Positions 31,170-41,244 of a stretch of 64,000 nucleotides of DNA are shown here, in pieces; within the stretch, counting starts at the first letter, position 1; every line of letters starts with the position of its first letter. Source of the DNA: Nannochloropsis salina CCMP1776 (lineage: Eukaryota > Sar > Eustigmatophyceae > Eustigmatales > Monodopsidaceae); NCBI GenBank assembly GCA_004565275.1, contig SDOX01000192.1, positions 1-64,000 of the forward strand, written 5' to 3'. Position numbers and translations under genes: made by a program. The notes below the pieces were generated by a model that was not told the DNA's origin, searched no databases, and saw only the letters and a list, made by a program, of their open reading frames with translations.

Positions 31170-31990
31170 CCCTGAAAGAGTTGGATCGCCGGAGGAGGTA
31201 GAAAGGTGTCACACAGCCCCTAGGACGCAGCGTTGCTTTTATTCTTCTACAGATGACAAGGCCCAAAAATTACGTTTTTAAAAAAAGAGGAGGGCACACA
31301 AATGGTGGGATGTATGTAAAATCCTCAGCAACTTTCATATTGAACGTGTGGATGCAAAGAAGGAACGTAAAAACACGACATATCCGACAAACCTTCCGAG
31401 GAGAGAGCGGCAATATTTTAATACCACTCAACTTGAGGTTCGTGCAGGTCCTCATTAAAGGGTATCAAAGCCTCTAAATTTCTTGAAAACGCCTCTATAC
31501 GGATCTAGAGCCCATTTCAGCTAGTCGACTTGTGTTCAGCATCTCCCTCGAAGTCATCCTCAGATGGCGGCTCTATTTTACCGCTACATCTCGTCTGTGA
31601 TCACCTTCATAATTCCTTTACAGCGGCACGAGTCTTCCGTTATTGATGGATACAAGACTTGCACTGCCATAGCGGTATATCTCGAATACTGCTATGCAAG
31701 CTTACATGCCGGAAAGAGAAAAAACGGCTTAGCTTGTGGGAAGGCTCACTTTCTGGAAGCAAAAACGGACAAAGGCATGGAAAATGCACGTTTTCACTCC
31801 TGTACGACAGCTTCCATTTTTTTCCCACTATTTCTTTCCATCTCACGCTTCTGCTGGGAAAAAAAAGCAAACCAGCTCAGTTCTCCACGCAGCAGCAAGA
31901 TATCCTGTACCTCAATATAATCCCATCAGATTACCCCCGACCTGACTCTCGACCTGACTCCTTTTGCCTTCATCCTCGATTTCTGTGCAT
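31170..31990. other. Spacer, no supported gene
   Basis: About 820 bp of low-GC sequence between the start of one minus-strand gene and the end of the next. It probably holds the promoter of the AIG1-like gene and the 3' UTR of the peroxiredoxin gene. Confidence 0.45.
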
Positions 31991-33598
31991 TCAGCTTTTT
32001 GCCAAGGCGGCGACCCCCTCTTTCAGAGGCGTCTTCTTGTACCCAACCACGGGAGGGCGGTACATTTTCCCGTCCTTGATAAAGTGGAAGGCTGGCAGCA
32101 CCGAGACGCCGTGCTCAGCCACAGCCTCCGCCAAGGCGTCTTCGGTCGTGTCTATTTTCACAAAGGTCACCTCGCCCGCGTGTGCCTCGCTCAAATCGTT
32201 GACAAAGGGCATGATCTGCTTGCATTTGCCACACCAGCCTGCCACGAAGTCCAAGACCACCTTCCCTTTTTTCCCTAGGAGCTCCTTCAGGTGCTTCCCG
32301 TCCTTCGCTGTGACAATGTGCGGGCCGCCCTCCAAAGGGTCCTGCTCGCTCTCTTCCGTGGCGCCCGAGGCAAAGTATTCCAACGAGCCCTCAGGGTCGG
32401 CCTTCATGGTCTTGTCACCGGGCGTCCACCCGGCGGGGCAGACCTTGGGGTATCAATGAAGAGATGGAGAATGAGGGGGGACCGCGGACACGACAGAAAG
32501 GGCCAAAGTGCGCGCAATTTAAACTTGCCGCTCGCCCTGCGGACGACGATAGCTTCATGTCACGATCTCTCCCTAGGAGACGCCCCGTGTGCGGCGATCC
32601 CCGTCTGCACGGTCGGCAGGGACCCCCCTCCAGGGAGCCTCTCGCCCCTCCCCATTCCCTATCCCTTCGTCCCCCATCCTCTCCCCTTTTTCTCAATCCC
32701 CCTTTCTGCTTTTTCAGGCTCCCATCCCCACGCACCTCGCCGTGCTTGGCCACGAATTGGAAGGCTTGGATGAGTCGAATGGTCTCGTCGACATTACGGC
32801 CGACAGGGAGGTTATTCACCGTGATCTGCTGCAGCACCCCCTCCGGATCGATGAGGAACAGGCCCCGCAAGGCTATCCCAATGTCCTCCAGGAGTACGCC
32901 GTAGTCCGCGGCGATGGTCTTTGTCACGTCGGCGACCAGGGGGATCTGCATGTGACCCAAGCCTCCTCTCTTGCGGGGCGTGCGCACCCACGCCAGGTGC
33001 GATTCTTCCGTGTCGGTAGAGATGCCGATCACCTTGGCGCCGATATCTTCAAAGCGATGGGCAGCATCTGAGTATGCGATGATCTCCGTCCTGAAAAGGC
33101 AATGGAGAACAGATGGGGGGGGAGCATTGAGGGAGCGTGTCGTGCCAGAAGGGGGGGTGTAGGTCAAGCAGTGCCTCTGACATGCCACGCTGAGCTTCCA
33201 CTCTTGTCGTACTTACGGGCAGACGAATGTAAAATCCTTAGGATAGAAAAGCAAAGCTACATATTTGCCCTTGTAGTCGGCAAGGGAGATCTTCGTCAAT
33301 TCCCCGTCCACCACGGCTCCCTACAAAAGCGCCGATTAAGAAAGTGTTATTCTTCAGAAATCTCATCCATGAACCCAATGCGTTAAATTGATCATCACCC
33401 CTTACCTACCGCTGTAAAGTCCGGTGCCGCCTGACCGACTTTTACGGCGGGAGGGGAGTAAGTCACTGTTCCCATGGCACGAGTTGCCCTGGAAAGGGGA
33501 GTGACGGAACTCGACTTGGGAGACAAGGCGGCCAAAACGCCGTGACGAGGGCGCACCAAGGCGTTGATGCCAACGCGGGCAATATTGCGCATGATCAT
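31991..33598 (-). CDS. Typical 2-Cys peroxiredoxin fused to a thioredoxin domain
   Basis: Four minus-strand exons close in phase: 33598-33410, 33320-33217, 33090-32736 and 32443-31991, giving 366 residues. The N-terminus (~45 residues) is Arg/Ser-rich with few acidic residues, like a mitochondrial transit peptide. The Prx domain has [11 protein letters not shown] (peroxidatic Cys) and HGEVCPAGW (resolving Cys). After ~35 acidic residues a thioredoxin domain follows with [25 protein letters not shown] and the cis-Pro SVLPAF. The active site is WCGKC rather than WCGPC, which changes redox properties. Fusion puts the reductant on the same chain as the peroxidase. It shares a 433-bp divergent promoter region with the oxygenase at 34032. 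Confidence 0.9.
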
Positions 33599-34031
33599 TG
33601 TGTTGTGTGGTACCTTTTTAGGGGCTCTATAGCATGTGTCAGACTAGCGCGTGAGACTGCATGTATGCTTCTATCAAAAGCAGCGAGGAAAGAGTAGCAT
33701 GACATATCGACCCTGTTTTTTTTTTGAAAGAAATTGTGCTGGGAGGGGGACAGCTCAGCTTGCCCTGTAGCATAAGCTGTTTTTTCAAAAAATCAAGCCA
33801 TGCCCCACGAGTGTTCAAAAATTCGTCTGTGGTGCTTGACATTTCTGGGTAGTGAGGCATAAAAGTTGCGCTGAACGCCATCGATCCATGGCCCGTCCTA
33901 CTACTAGTAAGTGTCCAAGTCGTCTGTGACTCGCCACCCTCATCGAAATTCCCACTCACTAGGTTCACAACGGCCTCATTCCTGACTGAGAAGAGCTTAC
34001 AAGTCTGCGAGGCTGAGGTGTTAGAGTGGTC
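33599..34031. promoter_or_regulatory. Divergent promoter region
   Basis: 433 bp between the ATG of the peroxiredoxin-thioredoxin gene (-) and the ATG of the 2OG oxygenase (+). It must contain both promoters. No specific element was recognised. A minus-strand open frame across it is not supported. Confidence 0.5.
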
Positions 34032-35159
34032 ATGGCACCATCACCCCAGGTTCCTCTTGCCGACGGCATAACCTCCTCCTTCCCGGTCATCGATCTCACC
34101 CAGCCCTCCCTCTCAAATTTGCGGGAAGCCTGTAAGACGTATGGGTTTTTTTATATAAAGGGCCATGGTGTGAAGCCCTCCCTTTTACAGGCGGCGCTTC
34201 GACAATGCAGGGCCTTCTTTGCCCTTCCTTTGCCACAAAAGCAGGCCTTAGCAGGCTGTGATCACAGCCAAGGCTACCAGGCTTTGGGGACAGAAAAACT
34301 CAACCACAAGGAGCAAACTCAACCATGTACTCAAGAGGGCTTTCGGTTGCTCCTGACACCTCCTTCTTCGGATCAGCCGTGGCCCGCTCCCTCGCTGCTT
34401 CATGACTTCCGCCCTGTCCTGGAAGAGTACCATGCCGCCATGGAGAGCGTCGCGCATCGCGTCCTACGACTCATAGTGTCCTCAATAGGCATGCCTCCAG
34501 ATTATTTGCACGACGAGATACACGCCTTCCATCCCCAGGCAGCAGCGACGACCCGCCTGTTGCACTACGCCCCGATACCCTCCTCTGTGGAAGATGGAGT
34601 GTTCGGGTGCGGGGCCCATACGGACTGGGGTTGTCTCACCTTGCTGCTGACCGAAGACGAGGGGCTGGAAGTGCTTTGCCGCCCCGAGGGAGGGGAGGGG
34701 GGGACGTGGGTGCGCGTGCCGCCCTGTCAATCGCCAGGCGGGGAGCGGGGGAAGGTCAAGAGAGATAGTCGACCGGGTTCGAGGGAGAAGGCATGGAGCG
34801 ACGGAAGTCAGGCGAGAACAGAGGCGTGCGGTCAGGGGGTGAAATCGGAGTGGCTTTTGATATGTAACCTGGGCGACCTCCTTCAACGATGGACAAACGA
34901 CTTTTTACGCTCCACCCCCCATCGGGTCGTGAACAGGGAAGGGAAAGATCGTTTCTCCATCCCCTTCTTCTTCTCCGCCAGCCCTACCGCGGTGGTCGAG
35001 TGCCTGCCCCCTTTTCGTGGAATCGGATCCAAGAACGGGGTCCGGGAGGAGGACGACGGGAAGTCGAGGGGTGGGGGGAAATATCCGCCCATCCTGGTGT
35101 CAGAGTACGTGGCAGAGAGGCTTCGGACCGCCACAGTGGGTCGACGACTCGAGATATAG
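34032..35159 (+). CDS. 2-oxoglutarate/Fe(II) dioxygenase, isopenicillin N synthase-like
   Basis: A single-exon protein of ~375 residues from ATG 34032. The N-terminal DIOX_N region has FPVIDLTQPS and YGFFYIKGHGV. The core has GCGAHTDWGCLTLLLTEDEG (iron-binding His and Asp), STPHRVVN (second His) and RFSIPFFFSAS (the Arg of the 2-oxoglutarate-binding R-x-S). All catalytic residues are present. A ~60-residue Gly/Arg/Ser-rich loop is inserted between the metal triad strands, longer than usual. Family members oxidise small molecules in secondary metabolism or hormone turnover; the substrate cannot be told. No targeting signal was seen. Confidence 0.85.
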   Translation: MAPSPQVPLADGITSSFPVIDLTQPSLSNLREACKTYGFFYIKGHGVKPSLLQAALRQCRAFFALPLPQKQALAGCDHSQGYQALGTEKLNHKEQTQPCTQEGFRLLLTPPSSDQPWPAPSLLHDFRPVLEEYHAAMESVAHRVLRLIVSSIGMPPDYLHDEIHAFHPQAAATTRLLHYAPIPSSVEDGVFGCGAHTDWGCLTLLLTEDEGLEVLCRPEGGEGGTWVRVPPCQSPGGERGKVKRDSRPGSREKAWSDGSQARTEACGQGVKSEWLLICNLGDLLQRWTNDFLRSTPHRVVNREGKDRFSIPFFFSASPTAVVECLPPFRGIGSKNGVREEDDGKSRGGGKYPPILVSEYVAERLRTATVGRRLEI

Positions 35160-35717
35160 TGGGAGGATTGGCCGGATGCTGCAGGAATCAGAGGGATTCC
35201 TGCCCTCGGCCTCCGCGAGGCAGGAGGTTTGTTACCGTGGAAGGGCGGGGGAGGCGCAGAGATGAGACAAAGCGCCAGCACCCTCTGTCACGGGCCTTCG
35301 CATCGACTTCTATCTCGCATGTGTATTATAGCATAATGAAGCATGAAAGTCGGTATGAAAGGTGAATGGGAAGTCGTTTGGCGCGTGCATAAAATACAAA
35401 TGTAAGTAATAGTACCAGCTGCACTGATCAATGCCATAAATACTTGTTCTTTTCTTTAATCTCACATTATGCCCGTGTTATAACGTCAAGTTTGGACAGA
35501 TGTTTCATATTTCTATGCATATAGCCCAAAGTATGCGTCGATTCAATGACTTTTTCTAAAGAAACAGTCGACGATTCACCATGACTGGCTTGCTCCTTAG
35601 CACCTTACCTTATAGCTAGAGAGAGCTCGCATCCAGCACGCCCTTTCTCATCCCCCTTCAGCTACTGCTATGCGACCTTATCCGACTTTGCATAGTACCT
35701 GTCTGGTCCCACCCCCC
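35160..35717. other. Convergent 3' flanks
   Basis: About 560 bp between the oxygenase end and the transporter end. AT-rich in the middle (35390-35580), consistent with 3' UTRs and terminators. No gene was recognised. Confidence 0.45.
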
Positions 35718-37292
35718 TCACGCCTCCCCTCCCTCCTCCCACGGTCCAAGCAGTTTCTCCAGCCCCTTGGGGAGTTTCAACTGCGTCAGGAGGCACCCAA
35801 GCAGGATGGTCGCGCCCCCCAGGTACCCAAACCCATTCATCTTCTCCCCGAGCAACATGGCACCAAAGAGAGCCGCCCACAGGGGTTCCGTAGAGAGGAT
35901 CACCGTCGTCTCCTCCGCGGAGATATGGGCCAGGGCAATGCTCTCCCCCACCACCGCCAGAGCACTGGTGACCACGCCGGTGTAGAAGAGGGCAGCCATG
36001 TTCACCGGCTCATAGAGCGCGGAGATGCTGGGTGTGTTGGCTGTGAGGGTGAAGGAGACCCAGAGCATGGAGACGGCCATGACGGCGACCATCTGGGCCG
36101 CCGTCATCGCCAAGGCCTGACTCTTGTTCTCTTGCATGCACTGCTCGCTCCGGACGAAGGCGATGCCGAAGCCGAGTGGCTGGCCCATCGACCACAGGTC
36201 TCCGATGGAGGGTGGCGTCCCTTTCCCCTCCAGGGTCATGAGTCCGACCCCCAAGACCGCAAGGACGGCGGCCAGCCACGCCGTGGGCGGGGCTTTCCTC
36301 TTGTAGACGATGGCGTTGACGATGGGGACCACCACCACAGCCAGGGAGCAGATGAAGGCAGATTTGGAGGACTGCGTGGTTTGAAGCCCGATGGCTTGCG
36401 CGATGTAACCGGCAGCCACCCATATTCCCACCTCCAGTCCCCTCACGACCACGGGCATAGGGGCCTTGTACAAGAAAGGACAAAGCGACAGGGTAGCCAG
36501 CGCAAACCGGATGGCGGTGACGATGGACACGTCCACATGAGCTGCATCCAGGTATTTGATGGCGCCAAAATTGGTACCATAGATAAGGGCGACGGCCGCT
36601 AGCAGCACCTTGAAGACCAGGTTGTTCCCCCCCCCCCCTTCTCCTCCTTCTTCTGGCGGTGGCAATTCCCCACCCGCCAGACTCGTCCAGATCTGATGCC
36701 AGCCGCCGGCAAGAGGTCTGGTATGGCTCGAGGGAAGTTCCAAAAGGGTGTTGGGAGAGCGGGCAGGAGCGGCAGGGCCTTGTTCCGTAGTCTTTGCTGG
36801 ATGCGCGGGGAAAGCCATGCCATTATGACCTTTCGGCACTGAAAAATCGAAGAAAGAATGTTTAGACGAGGACGACGAAGTGGTGGCAGTGGGAATGACC
36901 AACTCTTTGATCGGCGAGAAAAGCTGTACCTTACTGCTATGTTTCGTTTTCACGTTGTGATTACGGCCGATGCTTTCGAGATCACTTTTTGCTTTTCTTC
37001 TTCTCTTCCTCGCAAAAGGACCGTTGCCATTTTCTCCTGACGAAGGAGAGTGCGTTGGTGCAGGCGCTTGAGGAGGAGATATGAACGAGAGGGGGAACCC
37101 GTGATGAAGGAGTCTATCATATTGAGGACGAAGTAGACTTGAAGACTCGTGTATCTCAAATCTGATGTTGCTGCAGGTCCTCACAGCATTTGATCGGGCC
37201 GAAGATATCAAGGTGGAATGAACAAGGAAAACAAGGAGAGATAACGGAGCCTGACGGGCCGCATAGCGTAATGGTGCCTTTGGCCGTAGCAT
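35718..37292 (-). CDS. EamA / drug-metabolite transporter superfamily protein
   Basis: A single-exon protein of 524 residues. The first ~225 are a Ser/Pro/Lys-rich leader with an early hydrophobic segment (APLSLLVFLVHSTLISSA), which may act as a signal sequence before a plastid transit region. The membrane part has ten hydrophobic helices in two five-helix halves: first half with VALIYGTNFGAIKYL and IRFALATLSLCPFLY, second half with ALAVVGESIALAHISAEETTVI and LWAALFGAMLLGEKM, the E-x-x-x-A-x-x-x-G-x-x-x-L-G-E signature of EamA repeats. Members export or exchange metabolites; plant plastid members carry sugars phosphates or amino acids. The substrate is unknown. Confidence 0.85.
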   Translation of the reverse strand: MLRPKAPLRYAARQAPLSLLVFLVHSTLISSARSNAVRTCSNIRFEIHESSSLLRPQYDRLLHHGFPLSFISPPQAPAPTHSPSSGENGNGPFARKRRRKAKSDLESIGRNHNVKTKHSSKVQLFSPIKELVIPTATTSSSSSKHSFFDFSVPKGHNGMAFPAHPAKTTEQGPAAPARSPNTLLELPSSHTRPLAGGWHQIWTSLAGGELPPPEEGGEGGGGNNLVFKVLLAAVALIYGTNFGAIKYLDAAHVDVSIVTAIRFALATLSLCPFLYKAPMPVVVRGLEVGIWVAAGYIAQAIGLQTTQSSKSAFICSLAVVVVPIVNAIVYKRKAPPTAWLAAVLAVLGVGLMTLEGKGTPPSIGDLWSMGQPLGFGIAFVRSEQCMQENKSQALAMTAAQMVAVMAVSMLWVSFTLTANTPSISALYEPVNMAALFYTGVVTSALAVVGESIALAHISAEETTVILSTEPLWAALFGAMLLGEKMNGFGYLGGATILLGCLLTQLKLPKGLEKLLGPWEEGGEA

Positions 37293-37799
37293 TTATGTAG
37301 GAGTTGACCGTTCTCCTTCCTTGATAGTGAAGTTGACGCCTGCCTAACCGCCACAAGCTCGAAGATCAAGGTTCTCCTTTAGCCTCGATGCAGATTTCAA
37401 AGCTGAGCAACTGAATTTAAATGGACATCTATGTGTATGCGGAACATCAATTGCTTTGAGACTGTGCCGATGGTTGCAGCGGGGCTCGAACATGAAAGCA
37501 AAAGGAGTGAAGGGCGGGCGACTGTTGTTCTGACTTTCACCTCCGGGTCGCTTTTCTCCCGTGCAGTGGCGGCCACAGAGACGCTGCTTTCACTGCGGCT
37601 CAAACAATGTTGCCCGTACTTTTGCTCCTTACTATCAGAATTAACTTAATAAAAATTATAGTCCTTACGCCTAATAAATGTCGATTAGATTTGAATTCCA
37701 CGGGTTCTTTTTACACATTTTCTTAAGGATAGGGTTGGAGGTTGACCAAACCTCGCAGTGAGGTAGAAAAGCTCGCATTCATGTCGAACAGCATAGTTA
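37293..37799. other. Spacer between minus-strand genes
   Basis: About 500 bp, promoter side of the transporter and 3' side of the next gene. No supported frame or RNA was seen. Confidence 0.45.
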
Positions 37800-39355
37800 C
37801 TAACTCGCAATGGCATTACTGAAAGGTGGCAGAGAAACAGGAAAGGAGGCGCCCGAGGGTGGAGAGGATGGTTCCGACGCTGTGGTACATGTGCTCTTCA
37901 CTAACGACACAAGCATCGAACGTCGCATGCATTCATTTTTCCTCCGTCTCGCACGTTCTTCCTCAACTCTTTCCTTCGCTCGAATGGTTTCAAAGTCTTC
38001 GATCTTCATGTCCCGCACAGCTTGCACCTCCTCAACAAGATCTCGCCCGTTCCTCCTCTCGGTTTCCTCGCTCTCATCAGCAAACAATAAAGCGTGAAGA
38101 GCTTTGTGCAGATAGAAGCGCTGCCGCTTCAATATTTCCAACTGCGCCTGAATATTTGCCGATTTGCTATCCAACTTGGCGGTTGTAAGCTTTGCTTTCT
38201 CGCACAGGATCCGCGTGGCCATAACATCCGCCTGCAAATGACGGGCTTGGACGGCTGCCACGTTCGCCGTGTCGCTACTGCATTTTCTTCGACGGTTTTT
38301 ATCCCCCGTCCGCCTTCTGTCTCCATGAGCCTTGTTATCAAGCTTGGTCGCTCCCGCCCTTTTTTGATCCACTTCCCGTCGAAAGCCGTTTCCAATTTTC
38401 CTGACTTGCGCGCGGCAATCGAGGACAGTAGTGGCCGTCCTGTCGCCCTTAATCCCAGCTCTCTTGGATGTTCTTGACTCTTTTAGCCCCTCTTCCACTG
38501 ATTCAACGTTCAAATCACTCATTCGCCTCCCTGTGCTGGTTCCGTCCGTCAGCAAAGCTGCCATCGACCTCGACTCGTAGATGGCAGCGTCGAGACGATC
38601 CCTGCTTCGGGCTGGCCTCGGGCTGGCAGACCCGCTCGTGACGTCAAAAGAAGTAGGGGAGCTGAACAAAGGGCAGGATGTCCTTGGTGAGGCCCCTGAA
38701 AGATAAAGCCGAGACTGGAGGAACCTTTCGTCTTCTCGCGCATTTCTGTCCTCACAAAGGCCCCCTGCTCCATAGTTCTTTCCCTTGAAGCCGCTTCCTG
38801 CAAACAGTGAGGATTGCTCCTGAGCCTGCAAAGACACAGGAGTATGACAGACGGATAGGGTATCTGCAAGCGGGTCCGTAACATTGATAATAGACGACAT
38901 AGATCTGGGGGACGCCGAAGTTGACATCGAAGAGCATCTCGATGTAGGGGCATGCCATACCGAAATTCGATTGCTTTTGGAGGCCGCGTGGCTTTCAGCA
39001 TTTTCCAACACAGAGCATGTAGAAATTGCTGACCGATGTAGGGTGCCAGGAGTATCTGTTGCCTCCGAGGCAAGATTATTCGTGGGTTTAGCCCGCGCCA
39101 TGCGAAGTTCACAGCTCCGTGGAGACGGTGGTGACCTTTGCGACATGGCTTTTGCGAGGACTCTGACCAAGACGACGTCGTTAGAAACAGAAAGCTCTTG
39201 AAAATCTGTCGAATATGGATTTCCTGTTTACCTGGACCGTGAGCAGTGACGAGGAAGGGCCCTGCAGCCCTCAATTCCTGCTTTCTTTGTTCTTCAGCTA
39301 CCTTTTTCAGAGAGACACTGTAAGGTTCTTTTGCTTCCTTCTCCCAAGATAACAA
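37800..39355 (-). CDS. Hypothetical protein with C-terminal coiled coil
   Basis: The main exon (39196-37800) gives over 450 residues, mostly Ser/Arg-rich and disordered. A long charged helix at the C-terminus (~residues 310-425, e.g. RILCEKAKLTTAKLDSKSA and IEDFETIRAKERVEEERARR) predicts a coiled coil. An upstream exon (to about 39355 or beyond) reads KEPYSVSLKKVAEEQRKQEL and splices in phase at CCAG|GTAAAC to CAAG, but that intron would be only 35 nt. The real start was not found. No family was recognised; a cytoskeletal or scaffold role is only a guess from the coiled coil. Confidence 0.5.
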
Positions 39356-39359
39356 CTAT

Positions 39360-41244
39360 ACACCTGGATATCAATCTATGAGCTCAGCAAGCTTGTGACT
39401 GGAAGGAAGGACGTCAAGCACGGCTTCGTTATAGCTGTAATTTGTTCCATAGAGAAATGGGCCTGTTCTTGAGCATAAATTTGTATGTTTATTGCAGTGG
39501 CCTGTGGGCAACATTCCAACAGGCTAAAAATAGCACTATATTTTCCTTTACGACAATTTTCTTGTTTTTCCTACTCTAAATGCGCTATCAAAGTGCATGG
39601 AAAGGTATCTGTGTTGCGGGTCTTCTTCCGTTGACTCCAGTAGTAAACGTCTTTCGGGCGAGATATTAGTTGAAGGGGGTGCGTCCACACCATAAGGCAT
39701 CGGCACATAAATGCTTTAGGAAGCTCCAAATGTCACTTACATATTTAATTATGTTTTTTTTTTCCGACAGCGAGGAACCCTGGCGTTGTCAATTTTCGCG
39801 AGCAAGCATGTTTACAATTAACACGAACTCAAGATTTGAAACATGTGTGTCATCCACGTTTAGTGCGTCTGCCATTACAGAGAAGAAAATAGAGTGTGTC
39901 CTTTTCACGGCTTATGATGCTACATGCCTTTAATTTATTCACAGAGGGTTGTAGGAAGAGAAAAATTTGTTCGACAATCTGTCTTTTGGGATTTTGGACA
40001 AAATTAGATGCAGAAAGCTGCTGTGGCACACTTTTATAATGTCCATCGAACGACTCCGGTAAGTATTTATCGTGTCGCAATTGTGGGTTGTAAGTGCTTC
40101 TTGTCGCCAAAAATGATTCGATCAAAATAACTCTGAGACTTCTTTCTTCAGAGTACATTATCGAAAGGATGAGGTACTCAGACATAACCCTACACAGCCC
40201 ACAGGAGAATTCTTTAAAAGTGCGTACTCTCGCCAATGTTCATAGCCCCTCCAAGATGCCATACTTTAAGATTATCGTCAATCTTTAGCATTCACGTATA
40301 AAATCCTTACAATATACCGTATGGCATTAAAATTCGTCACAGTTTTTGATATATTAGCAACATACACGGCATTGGCCTGACAGCTGCCTAGTTATTCTCT
40401 TTGCGTGTATACGTTACAAGGCAGTAAAAGACCTATATTTGATACGCAAATTTTTTAATGTACATTCATTATCATCGTATCACGAAACAGATCTTTTCAA
40501 AATGGGGGTTTCCGAAGAAAGAGTCACGTCTAAGTTACATGTAACGAAGCATCAGTCACATTCGCTCTATCAACTTTTAATCTCACTGCCCTTTTCCCGT
40601 TATAGTTGAAAATGCAGCAAATACTTCTTGATTGTACAAGCTGTCATGAAGTGGCCATGACCGCTATCGGGAAAGATGTTGCACTCCTGATCGATCAAAC
40701 CAATGCCCTCGGCCATAGCTTGAGTGAGCAGGAAACAGAGAGATATGTTTCTGGAAGTTTCGATAAGTCCTTACGCAGCCCCACTTATTGATTAATTGGG
40801 AATTGAGTTGTACATTCCCCTGAGCACTGGGTGTCATTGCTGTGCACGTGGCGTTTCCGTGGATTTCGCATGAGATTCAGGGACGAGGAAAGAGACCCGG
40901 ATGTAGAGATGGAAGACACCACATAGGCATCTGTGAAAGAGAACATGTGTGGGAGGACGAAGATGAAATATGGGATGATCCTGCTGGCCGATGTCGAATA
41001 GTGCAAATGCCAACTTCATTATTCATGGCTCTACTATACCTTGTACAGTGAGATTTAACCTAGAGAGTCTGCAACAAGGAGTTGCGAGCTCACGCCCTCT
41101 CCCTCACTCCCTGGAAAAAATCCCAAAAGTGACAATTTGCCCGAAAAGAGCTTGACGATAGGAAGACAAAACTGACAGCAATATTATGACACAGTAGTAC
41201 GCACTCGATAGGATATCTTGCGAGGAGTACGACCGGGTGCAGGG
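39360..41244. other. Low-GC spacer with possible small exons
   Basis: About 1.9 kb of AT-richer DNA. A 58-codon frame at 40612-40788 (MQQILLDCTSCHEVAMTAIG...) and an acidic frame around 40870-41050 (ICEREHVWEDEDEIWDDPAG) look more protein-like than chance and may be exons of one small gene, but no splice model or homology could be fixed. The rest shows nothing. Confidence 0.3.

Noticed and set aside
33639-33968. Minus-strand 109-codon frame in the divergent promoter
   Set aside because: No domain, lies between two divergent starts and has no splice or codon support.
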